Of a stretch of DNA of 64,000 nucleotides, positions 38,634-46,210 are shown one piece after another. The stretch lies in NCBI RefSeq assembly GCF_900168125.1, contig NZ_FUZF01000001.1, forward strand, positions 310,001 through 374,000. The letters run 5' to 3'. Source of the DNA: Sphingobacterium nematocida (GTDB lineage: Bacteria; Bacteroidota; Bacteroidia; Sphingobacteriales; Sphingobacteriaceae). The number at the start of each line of letters is the position of its first letter. Position 1 is the stretch's first letter. The position numbers and the translations under genes were made by a program. The notes below the pieces were generated by a model. It did no database searches. It saw only the letters and a program-made list of their open reading frames with translations, and was not told the DNA's origin.

Positions 38634-39002
38634 ATGGAACTGACCCTATTAAAAGCTAAAATCCACACCGTCAAAGTAACCGAGGCCAATGTAGCCTATA
38701 ACGGTTCGATCACGATCGATGCAGATCTGCTGGACGCCGCTGGCATAAAAAAATACGAACAGGTATATATCAATAATGCGGTAAATGGCAGCCGGATTAT
38801 GACCTATGTGCTACCTGGCCAAAGAGGCAGCGGAGAGGTCTGTATGAATGGAGGGGCAGCGCTACATGCCAAGGTGGGAGACACTGTCCACATCCTATCA
38901 TTTATCAATATGTCGCCCCAGGAAGCCGAAAACTACCAGCCTACGCTGGTATTTACAGAAGGGAATAATCAAATTAAATCCATAGAAAAGTACGAGTACT
39001 AG
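38634..39002 (+). CDS. panD: Aspartate 1-decarboxylase (PanD-like, pyruvoyl-dependent)
   Basis: A 122-residue proenzyme that converts L-aspartate to beta-alanine. All key positions match E. coli PanD numbering: Lys9, His11 (AKIHTVKVT), Tyr22, self-cleavage Gly24-Ser25 in AYNGSITID, then SRIMTY with the Arg and Tyr of the active site, and MNGGAALH with the processing Asn. It should therefore self-cleave and form the pyruvoyl group. It lies directly behind the DUF6695 gene rather than beside panB or panC, and may serve a special product instead of pantothenate. In the absence of other panD information a housekeeping role remains possible. Confidence 0.9.
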   Translation: MELTLLKAKIHTVKVTEANVAYNGSITIDADLLDAAGIKKYEQVYINNAVNGSRIMTYVLPGQRGSGEVCMNGGAALHAKVGDTVHILSFINMSPQEAENYQPTLVFTEGNNQIKSIEKYEY

Positions 39003-39011
39003 CTAAACATA

Positions 39012-39048
39012 AAGCGAGGTGGCATTTCACTAAGAAATACCACCTCGC
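39012..39048. terminator. Bidirectional hairpin terminator between convergent genes
   Basis: A 16-bp stem with one mismatch (agcgaggtgg... / ...ccacctcgct, loop actaa) sits between the convergent panD operon and the lipoprotein gene. A T-rich tail is present on the minus strand. Confidence 0.65.
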
Positions 39049-39067
39049 TGTATTCTACTCACCAATA

Positions 39068-39832
39068 CTAGCGATCGATTATTTTAATTTTATAATAATC
39101 GTATTCATTACCATCTTCCTTGTACTGCGTCACCAATCCAAGATAGAGTGTAACATCATCTGTCCAGAATTCCTTGCCTGTCACACAAAGCCATTTATTC
39201 GTTTTCTTTTCAAATGCCTCGCTCAAATCAAGTACTTTCCGAAATTTGTTCCGTTCTTTTTTTTGAATGAAATGAAAAAAGCATTCCTGTCCTTCAAAAA
39301 CTTTATTCAATCTATACTTCCCATTTGGAGATATTGTGGCTAGGTCCGGGTTTCCTACTTCATAAGTCTCTTGACCTGTACCTAGATCAAAGCTGATATC
39401 TGTAGTATGCCCCCCCTCACACAACAGGATGTCCTCATCAGGAAAATACGCTACGAAGGCATACTCCTCAAACTCCTCCTTATCCCCACTGTTGGTTCCA
39501 TTCCTGAAATTGATACGTTTAATTCCTAAATAACCATCTTCGACCCTAAAATCAACAATTCCTGATAATTTCTTCTGTACAACTTCAAAGTCCGTAATCT
39601 TTACAATAGGTTGCTTCGGCTTGGCATATGCCATGGCCGAGTCAAGCTGTGCCGCCGTTATTTTTTCGATTTCTACCTTGAACGAGTGGGAATCTGATTG
39701 CACTAAATCTTTAATTTCTGCCGTAACTGTTGTCCCTGTCGTATCAGGTATAGTCGATGGAAGCGATTTCTTAGAAGTTCCTTGGCATGAAAACAGTAAG
39801 ATGGCAATAGAAAAGGCTACTAGTTTTGACAT
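39068..39832 (-). CDS. Hypothetical lipoprotein
   Basis: A 254-residue protein with a lipoprotein signal (ILLFSC, Cys15 from the ATG at 39832). The frame upstream would add 14 unlikely residues. The mature region begins with a Ser/Thr-rich linker and continues as a mixed beta domain (YAFVAYFPDEDILLCEGG, YRLNKVFEGQECFFHF, YYKIKIIDR). The family is not recognised. Divergent from the beta-helix gene. Confidence 0.7.
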   Translation of the reverse strand: MSKLVAFSIAILLFSCQGTSKKSLPSTIPDTTGTTVTAEIKDLVQSDSHSFKVEIEKITAAQLDSAMAYAKPKQPIVKITDFEVVQKKLSGIVDFRVEDGYLGIKRINFRNGTNSGDKEEFEEYAFVAYFPDEDILLCEGGHTTDISFDLGTGQETYEVGNPDLATISPNGKYRLNKVFEGQECFFHFIQKKERNKFRKVLDLSEAFEKKTNKWLCVTGKEFWTDDVTLYLGLVTQYKEDGNEYDYYKIKIIDR

Positions 39833-40019
39833 ATATTCCGTGTTAAGATATCTACCACCTCCTAAAGGTGACATCCAAGTCTATACTAAAGGTATGCCAA
39901 AATTATGGTACTTGAATCAAATACCCTACAGAAATATAGCACACCCCTTCCGAACCAATCCTAAACGTATTTTTTTCACACCTATAGGATACATTCTCCT
40001 AAAAACCTTATATTTAAGC

Positions 40020-42419
40020 ATGTATTATAACCTAACCACTATAATCCGATTCACGCTATTCATTTTACTCGGATATTGTCATATGTCGACTCCAGTCTTA
40101 GCACAGCAGTCTACCACCAGCAAAAAGATCTATATTTCCCTATCGGGTAGTGACCGTAACCCCGGCACCAGGACAAAACCCTATGCCAGTCCCCAAGCCG
40201 GTCTAGATGCAGCATCAAAGCTAAACAAAGAGGGCTTCAAGGGACAAATCGAACTTATCCTTATGCCTGGGAAATACTATCTGGATAAACCTATTCAAAT
40301 AGATCCCAGCTTATCGGGAACAGCGGCTTCACCCTTTACTATCCGCGCTCACATAGCGCAAGATGTTACGTTAAGTGGTGCCAAACTATTAAAGCTACAC
40401 TGGGAGAAGACCGAGAATGGTCTCTGGAAAGCGACGGTCCCGAAGCAACTTAGTTTTCAGGAACTATTTGCAGATGGCAATAGACTCGTACGTGCTCGGT
40501 ACCCTAATTTTGACGCGCATACAGCACCCTTCAACGGCTATGCCGCCGATGCAATCTCACCCGAACGAACTTCGGCATGGAAAGATCCCAAGGGAGCCAT
40601 CGTGCACGCGCTACACGTGGGCAGATGGGGCGGTTTTCACTATCGTGTCCTTTCCAAAGATGCCAATGGGAAATTAACCTTGGAAGGTGGATCCCAAAAT
40701 AATAGACCCAGCAAGATGCATGATACCTATCGTTATGTCGAAAACGTATTTGAAGAACTAGATAGCGACCTTGAGTGGTACCTAGACGAGTCTGCAGCCA
40801 CCCTCTACTACCGCCCAAAAGCCGGTAAGGATCCCAATCAACAAATATTCGAAGCACCTATATTGGAAAATATAATCACAATTACGGGCACAGAATCCAA
40901 ACCTGTACATGACATAAACATCGAAGGCATACGTTATATCCATACTGCTCCCACCTTTATGAAAACAGCAGAACCACTACTCCGCAGTGACTGGACTATA
41001 TATCGTCAAGGGGCTATCAAACTGGAAGGTGCGGTTAGGTGTACTATTTCCAATTCAGACTTTTCTGATTTGGGAGGCAATGCGGTATTCATTAGTAATT
41101 ATAATCGAGCTGTTGTCATCCGGGACAATCTTATCGAACGGATAGGTGCTGGAGCCATCAACTTTGTTGGCGGAGCAGACGCTGTACGTTCCCCCTCTTT
41201 CCGGTATGAAAATTTTGTTGCAGAGCAAGATATGGACACCATAAGAGGCCCTAAAACAAACAATTACCCTACCCAATGTGAAGCCAGCGGAAATCTGATC
41301 CGTCACATTGGTCTCATCGAAAAGCAGGTAGCTGGCGTCCAGATCGCTATGGCCTCAGCGATACGCGTCTACCACAATACGATCTACCAGGTACCTAGAG
41401 CAGGAATAAACATCGGCGATGGCACTTGGGGCGGCCATGATATCGCCTTTAACGATGTCTTCCATACCGTATTGGAGACCAGTGACCATGGCGCATTTAA
41501 TTCCTGGGGCAGAGATCGCTTTTGGCATCCCAATAGAGGCCAGATGGATGCATTGGTCGCTAAGCATCCTGAATGGATCTTACTCGATGCAGTAGAGACC
41601 ACCTTGATCCATGATAATAGATTTCAATGCGATCACGGTTGGGACATCGATCTAGACGACGGATCGTCCAACTACCGCATCTTCAACAACCTCTGCCTTA
41701 GTGGAGGGTTAAAACTCAGAGAAGGTTTTTACCGAACGGTGTACAATAATATCATGATCAATAATGGTTTTCACCCACATGTGTGGTTTAAGGATAGTCA
41801 CGATACATTTCGCCATAATATCGTGATGCAACCCCATCAAGATATACAGGTTAAATACTGGGGAGATACCGTAGATTACAATTTCTATACACTACAGAAA
41901 GATCTAGAGAAGGATCAGGCTAAAGGAATAGAAAAACATGCCGTAGTTGTAGAAGATATACAATTCAAGAATGCTTCCGTCGGCGACTTTAGTCTTGATG
42001 GCACCAAATTAAATGGATATACTGACTTTGATATGTCCCATTTTGGCGTTAATGCCCAACGACTCCGTGTGCTAGCCGACCAACCTGAAATACCAAAAAT
42101 AACTTTAGGCAAAAAAAATAAAGAAAGTGAACAATTTGATTGGAAAGAAGGCCGGTTCAAATCCGTTGAAACCTTAGGTGAGCAGTCTGCAGCCGGCTTA
42201 CCGACTATAGCCGGTGTACTCGTGGTAAAACTAGCAGAGAGCTCCATTTTATACAAAGGCGGTTTGCGAATCGGCGATGTTATCGTGGGCTGTCAAGACG
42301 AAGCAATACAGGCGATCAAAGATTTTCAGACCATTACAAAACGGGATGAATATCATGCGCAGATAACCATAGATTTCTATCGCAATCAAGTCAAACAAAC
42401 CTTAGTGATCAAGAAATGA
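40020..42419 (+). CDS. Exported right-handed beta-helix protein with C-terminal PDZ domain
   Basis: A 799-residue secreted protein. Signal peptide 1-36 (ending TPVLAQQ). The N-terminus IYISLSGSDRNPGTRTKPY is the classical start of right-handed parallel beta-helix carbohydrate-active proteins. It continues with helix turns (AVFISNYNRAVVIRDNLIER, GINIGDGTWGGHDIAFNDVF, DLDDGSSNYRIFNNLCLSGG). Residues about 725-799 form a PDZ domain (LAESSILYKGGLRIGDVIVG). The architecture suggests a glycan-active enzyme; relatives include GH141-type enzymes and lyases, but I cannot choose. The open frame extends 400 bp upstream, antisense to the lipoprotein gene; ATG 40020 was chosen because the signal peptide starts there. 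Confidence 0.85.
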   Translation: MYYNLTTIIRFTLFILLGYCHMSTPVLAQQSTTSKKIYISLSGSDRNPGTRTKPYASPQAGLDAASKLNKEGFKGQIELILMPGKYYLDKPIQIDPSLSGTAASPFTIRAHIAQDVTLSGAKLLKLHWEKTENGLWKATVPKQLSFQELFADGNRLVRARYPNFDAHTAPFNGYAADAISPERTSAWKDPKGAIVHALHVGRWGGFHYRVLSKDANGKLTLEGGSQNNRPSKMHDTYRYVENVFEELDSDLEWYLDESAATLYYRPKAGKDPNQQIFEAPILENIITITGTESKPVHDINIEGIRYIHTAPTFMKTAEPLLRSDWTIYRQGAIKLEGAVRCTISNSDFSDLGGNAVFISNYNRAVVIRDNLIERIGAGAINFVGGADAVRSPSFRYENFVAEQDMDTIRGPKTNNYPTQCEASGNLIRHIGLIEKQVAGVQIAMASAIRVYHNTIYQVPRAGINIGDGTWGGHDIAFNDVFHTVLETSDHGAFNSWGRDRFWHPNRGQMDALVAKHPEWILLDAVETTLIHDNRFQCDHGWDIDLDDGSSNYRIFNNLCLSGGLKLREGFYRTVYNNIMINNGFHPHVWFKDSHDTFRHNIVMQPHQDIQVKYWGDTVDYNFYTLQKDLEKDQAKGIEKHAVVVEDIQFKNASVGDFSLDGTKLNGYTDFDMSHFGVNAQRLRVLADQPEIPKITLGKKNKESEQFDWKEGRFKSVETLGEQSAAGLPTIAGVLVVKLAESSILYKGGLRIGDVIVGCQDEAIQAIKDFQTITKRDEYHAQITIDFYRNQVKQTLVIKK

Positions 42420-42461
42420 TTAGATTGACTAAGGAATTCTTTAAGATAGATCGTATTGATG

Positions 42462-43610
42462 TTATTTCGTTGTTTTATTCATCCAGATAATAAACCCTGT
42501 AATAGGTAGCGAAGCGCAGATTAGAGAAACCACAAAAGCCAAAATTTTAGTCCAGAGTCCGCCGATACTCCCCACATGGAGGTCGTAATTCATACTGGCT
42601 AGTTTATCCCCTGCTTTTACATTTTCTGAGGTTAATGCTTTTGTGATCTGACCGTCCGATCGTGCAAAATAATACCAGACAAAGTTGCTTGTTTTATCTT
42701 TGCTCAGTCGAATCTGTACATCATCCATCTCAGCGTCTACGCCACGAAGTCGTATAGACATCATATCTGCTTCTGGGTGTTGCCCTAGACTATACAGTAG
42801 TGCATTATCAATATTATTGTTGTATACCTGAGGTACAGGTCGGGGCTTAACAGTCAACGCCTCAGCGCTGGAGTCGCTAATAGACATACCATTAAAGAAA
42901 GAAATGTAGGCTGTCTTGAACCCTGGATATGCAAACAAAAGTCCTGTAATACATAAAATCAAAGCCAGCAGAGATGTATGAAAGCCTAAAACATTGTGCA
43001 GATCGTAGTTGAACCTCTTCTTCTTTGCTTTAAGGCTTAAAAACAAACTCCGCTTAAGCGCCTTTCCTTTCCACTTTTTAGGCCACCATAACGGTATGCC
43101 GCTAATGATCAAAACGATGAAAATTATGGTCGACCAGGCAACAAGAGGCTTTCCTATTGCTTTTCCAAGGAGAAGATTCATGTGGGTCTGTAGCACCAAT
43201 TGAAAGAATTCATTTTTTGAGTCTTCAATTTCCTGCACCTTTCCCGTATAAGGGTTTATAAATACCCGGTCATAATAGGTATAGTAATTCCAGAAAACAT
43301 TTTTGGATTCGTCAACCTCCATAGCCCTAAATACCCAAGTTCTATCAGCAGCAGGGTACAGATCCACACGAGACACCTTTTTTCCCTCCCCTAAAGCTTC
43401 TTCAGCCTTAGCCACCAACATACTGAGCGGCAGTGGTTTCACTGCGTCATCTTTACTTACATCCGTAAGATAATATTTTACCGGGTAGATCCAGGTCTTC
43501 AGATCATCGTGAAATACATAGATACAGCCTGTTATACTCACGATGACGATAACGATACCGCTGAGTAGACCTAACCACTTATGGAGCCACAGAATCCAGC
43601 TCTTGACCAT
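42462..43610 (-). CDS. PepSY-associated membrane protein (PiuB/FhuF-adjacent type)
   Basis: A 382-residue inner membrane protein with four helices and PepSY periplasmic domains. The N-terminal signature is WILWLHKWLGLLSGIVIVI...SITGCIYVFHDDL. Internal motifs are LVLQTHMNLLLG, YDLHNVLGFHTSLLALIL and the closing LASMNYDLHVGSIGGLWTKI with paired His. The family is thought to act in reduction of siderophore-bound iron. It begins 2 bp after the stop of the TonB siderophore receptor gene, so both form an operon, controlled by the Fur-like site before that receptor. Confidence 0.92.
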   Translation of the reverse strand: MVKSWILWLHKWLGLLSGIVIVIVSITGCIYVFHDDLKTWIYPVKYYLTDVSKDDAVKPLPLSMLVAKAEEALGEGKKVSRVDLYPAADRTWVFRAMEVDESKNVFWNYYTYYDRVFINPYTGKVQEIEDSKNEFFQLVLQTHMNLLLGKAIGKPLVAWSTIIFIVLIISGIPLWWPKKWKGKALKRSLFLSLKAKKKRFNYDLHNVLGFHTSLLALILCITGLLFAYPGFKTAYISFFNGMSISDSSAEALTVKPRPVPQVYNNNIDNALLYSLGQHPEADMMSIRLRGVDAEMDDVQIRLSKDKTSNFVWYYFARSDGQITKALTSENVKAGDKLASMNYDLHVGSIGGLWTKILAFVVSLICASLPITGFIIWMNKTTK

Positions 43611-43612
43611 GA

Positions 43613-45979
43613 CTAAAATTTATACGACAGATTCAAACTCGTCTGCATTCCAGGACCACGTACGTAGTCTTCGTTAAGCCCTCTATACTGACTTACCGTA
43701 GGATGATAAGTTTTATTCAATAGATTCTCTACCCCGAAACCTATATTCCACTGTTTATTAACCCTGTACGACGATGAAAGATTAAACAAATCCACAGATT
43801 TCACAGGTCCTTCACTGTTATTATACTTGGACGTCTTCGGATTCACTTCAAAGCGATCACGTGACCCGGTGTGTACCCAGAATAGCTGTACATTAAGCTT
43901 GCTATTGGGTCTATAATACAAATATCCTGTTGCTTTAGGCGGTGCTATGCGTGATCCATTGAGATACACTTTACTCCCATCGTCAAATTTAGCTTCACCT
44001 TCTACATAAGCATAGCTTCCCCCTACAGTCCATTGCGGAGATAGGCGCGCATCCAGAGCAACTTCATACCCACGCACATCTTCAGGCTCACGCTGTGGCG
44101 TCAGATAGCCACCTACATCGACCAGATTGACACCTAGTTTCGACGTACTGATATAGTAGGCCGCAGAAAGGTTAAAGATCCCGATACTGCTAGAAAACCC
44201 CGCTTCATAATTATTTGTAATAATAGGATCTGTCTCTAGATTATCGATTGTATTTTCGGTAGCCCGTCTCAGAATCCTTCCCAATTCATTGATTGCAAAT
44301 CCCTGTGAAAAGCTAACAAAGGGATTGAAGAAATTATACTTATTGTACCTTAGCCCAGCATTAAACATCGTCGCATTATAAGGTATCTTTCCACCTGCTA
44401 CAAAGATACTGCCACTCCCATCCGCGCCAGTGGCTATCGTATTAAAATCTTTAACACGAACTGTCGCATTTTCATAACGCAGCCCACCTTTAAAGATTAA
44501 ATTCTCCAATAGATCAGCCTTTACCTGCACATAAGGAGCGATGTTTGACATATTCATCTTCGGTATATACACCCTGCCATCTGTCAGGTCCTGATAGGTG
44601 ACATCATTCAATAGATCTATTCCATAGGTGATCGCTGTAGAGATACCTCCCAACTGTACAGGTGTATTCATGTTTAGACGCAAACCTTTCTTTCTCGAAT
44701 TGATCATCGTCTGTCCCGGACCATACCACGAACTTGATTTGGCGACATATCTATTCATCGATTGGAAGGAGTTTATATAGGCTGTCACGTCCAGCTGAGA
44801 GTTTCCAAACACATTGTCTTTAGAATAACTCAACATTGCGTTGTGATTGAATGGCGTTCCCGCTGGTTCCCCCGGTTCTTCACCACGAACTCCTATCGTC
44901 GGAGATTCGCCATACACTCCAGTCTCGCTCACATATTTGGCATGTTGTGTACTATTGAAATAATTGTAGAATCCGCTAAGAGAAGAATGCGAATCCAGTT
45001 GGTAGCCCACCTTTGTAAAAGCATTATACTGATACGAATTAGATAACCCATCGGTCTGTCCTAGCGGCAGCCCCTCACCATCCCGCTGTAATCCTGTATA
45101 ATCAATAGTACCGCCGACATTAAAACTCAATTTTCGGCTTGCATTACCCGAAAAATACTGGGATACACGATAGCCCATGGTGCCATCGCTATGTATAGGA
45201 TTTAATGTAGTACCAATATTCGTCTGTCCAGCTATTTTTTGATTTACGCTAGCGTTTTTAGTAATGTAATTTATAATACCTCCACCCGATCCATTGCCAT
45301 AGATCGAGGTAGCCCCTTTGATCACTTCAATACGCTCCACCACGTTAGGATCGATTGTCCTCAAGTCCCGCACCCCGTTCATCAACGGAGTAGACTGAGG
45401 TATACCATCAATCAAAACCAATATTGCCCGTCCACGCAGCGTCTGCCCAGCATTGGTAGCCTTATTGGTCGCAGTTCCTAGTCCAGGTATTGTATTACCC
45501 AAAATACTGGATAGATTGGTATTAATGTTCATTTGAGATTCAATATCCTGTCGGTTCAGGATACTCACAGACGACGGCACCTGCGATATGAACTCAGGCC
45601 GTCTCCCTGCTGTCACGACAACCTCCTCCAATTGCTGATCGCCCTGCTCCAATACGATCTGAAGCGGTGATCTTACGGTATCTAGATTTACTTTTTTCTC
45701 AAAGGGTTTAAAACCTATTCCCCGTACGCCGATACGTTGCACCGTGTTACCTGTTACCGTTACTGCAATCTGACCATTTTTATCCGTACTTCCCACTGCT
45801 TCTTTACCTAGATATAGGGTAGCATCCTGAACCGGCTGTTGCTTACTACTATCCACATAAACCTGTACTACCTGCGCATAACCTTGTCCCGATGTCAGTA
45901 CCAACAGCAAAGCACAGCTAAAAATATACCGATTAGCCCTTCGTTTCGTCACACTATTGAGGTATAAACCCTTAAGCAT
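43613..45979 (-). CDS. TonB-dependent siderophore receptor
   Basis: A 788-residue outer membrane receptor. The long positively charged signal ends near GQGYAQ. A short carboxypeptidase-regulatory domain (about 40-115) precedes the plug (about 125-250; EVVVTAGRRPEFISQVPSSV, LRGRAILVLIDGIPQ, RIEVIKGATSIYGNGSGGGI). The FhuA/FepA-like 22-strand barrel ends with a terminal Phe (LNLSYKF). It is co-transcribed with the PepSY gene. A TTATTTAGA-containing inverted repeat lies 1 bp upstream of the start codon, with a consensus promoter behind it. This is the placement of an iron-repressor site. Confidence 0.94.
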   Translation of the reverse strand: MLKGLYLNSVTKRRANRYIFSCALLLVLTSGQGYAQVVQVYVDSSKQQPVQDATLYLGKEAVGSTDKNGQIAVTVTGNTVQRIGVRGIGFKPFEKKVNLDTVRSPLQIVLEQGDQQLEEVVVTAGRRPEFISQVPSSVSILNRQDIESQMNINTNLSSILGNTIPGLGTATNKATNAGQTLRGRAILVLIDGIPQSTPLMNGVRDLRTIDPNVVERIEVIKGATSIYGNGSGGGIINYITKNASVNQKIAGQTNIGTTLNPIHSDGTMGYRVSQYFSGNASRKLSFNVGGTIDYTGLQRDGEGLPLGQTDGLSNSYQYNAFTKVGYQLDSHSSLSGFYNYFNSTQHAKYVSETGVYGESPTIGVRGEEPGEPAGTPFNHNAMLSYSKDNVFGNSQLDVTAYINSFQSMNRYVAKSSSWYGPGQTMINSRKKGLRLNMNTPVQLGGISTAITYGIDLLNDVTYQDLTDGRVYIPKMNMSNIAPYVQVKADLLENLIFKGGLRYENATVRVKDFNTIATGADGSGSIFVAGGKIPYNATMFNAGLRYNKYNFFNPFVSFSQGFAINELGRILRRATENTIDNLETDPIITNNYEAGFSSSIGIFNLSAAYYISTSKLGVNLVDVGGYLTPQREPEDVRGYEVALDARLSPQWTVGGSYAYVEGEAKFDDGSKVYLNGSRIAPPKATGYLYYRPNSKLNVQLFWVHTGSRDRFEVNPKTSKYNNSEGPVKSVDLFNLSSSYRVNKQWNIGFGVENLLNKTYHPTVSQYRGLNEDYVRGPGMQTSLNLSYKF

Positions 45980-45980
45980 T

Positions 45981-46037
45981 TTATTTAGATTTAGTTTAAA
46001 TAATGCGCAAATATAAAAACTTATTTTTTACCACAAA
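45981..46037 (-). promoter_or_regulatory. Promoter and Fur-box-like operator of the siderophore receptor operon
   Basis: A 23-bp near-palindrome at 45981-46003 (arms TTATTTAGA and TTTAAATAA) abuts the start codon. Four bases further upstream on the minus strand is a perfect -7 element TATATTTG (46008-46015), with TTTG 18 bp beyond (46034-46037). The same half-site and spacing occur before the second TonB operon and before the cytochrome c peroxidase. Iron or other metal repression is inferred. Confidence 0.65.
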
Positions 46038-46072
46038 CTAAGTGTAGAAAAAAACCATAGGATTGGATTTAG

Positions 46073-46153
46073 GTATTATACGAATTCGTTCAAGACGATG
46101 TTAAGAAAGCAGCCCTGATGGCAGCATTTGACAAGTATCTGGGTACTCGATAA
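46073..46153 (+). pseudogene. Possible 3' remnant of a lost gene
   Basis: A 26-codon open stretch reading VLYEFVQDDVKKAALMAAFD then KYLGTR and stop has the look of a protein C-terminus but no start codon. Unrecognised; chance cannot be excluded. Confidence 0.2.
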
Positions 46154-46158
46154 AATTA

Positions 46159-46199
46159 TTAAAGGTAGCCTCCGAGAATATCACGGAGGCTACCTTTAA
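46159..46199 (-). terminator. Rho-independent terminator of the ABC permease gene
   Basis: A perfect 16-bp stem (46159-46174 with 46184-46199; aaaggtagcctccg arm) with a 9-base loop, 11 bp after the permease stop. On the minus strand it is followed by a T-rich tail. Confidence 0.8.
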
Positions 46200-46210
46200 A
46201 TATATTTCCA

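Noticed and set aside
39621..40019. The beta-helix frame is open for about 400 bp upstream of the chosen start
   Set aside because: This part is antisense to the lipoprotein gene, and the signal peptide begins at ATG 40020, so the extension is not coding.
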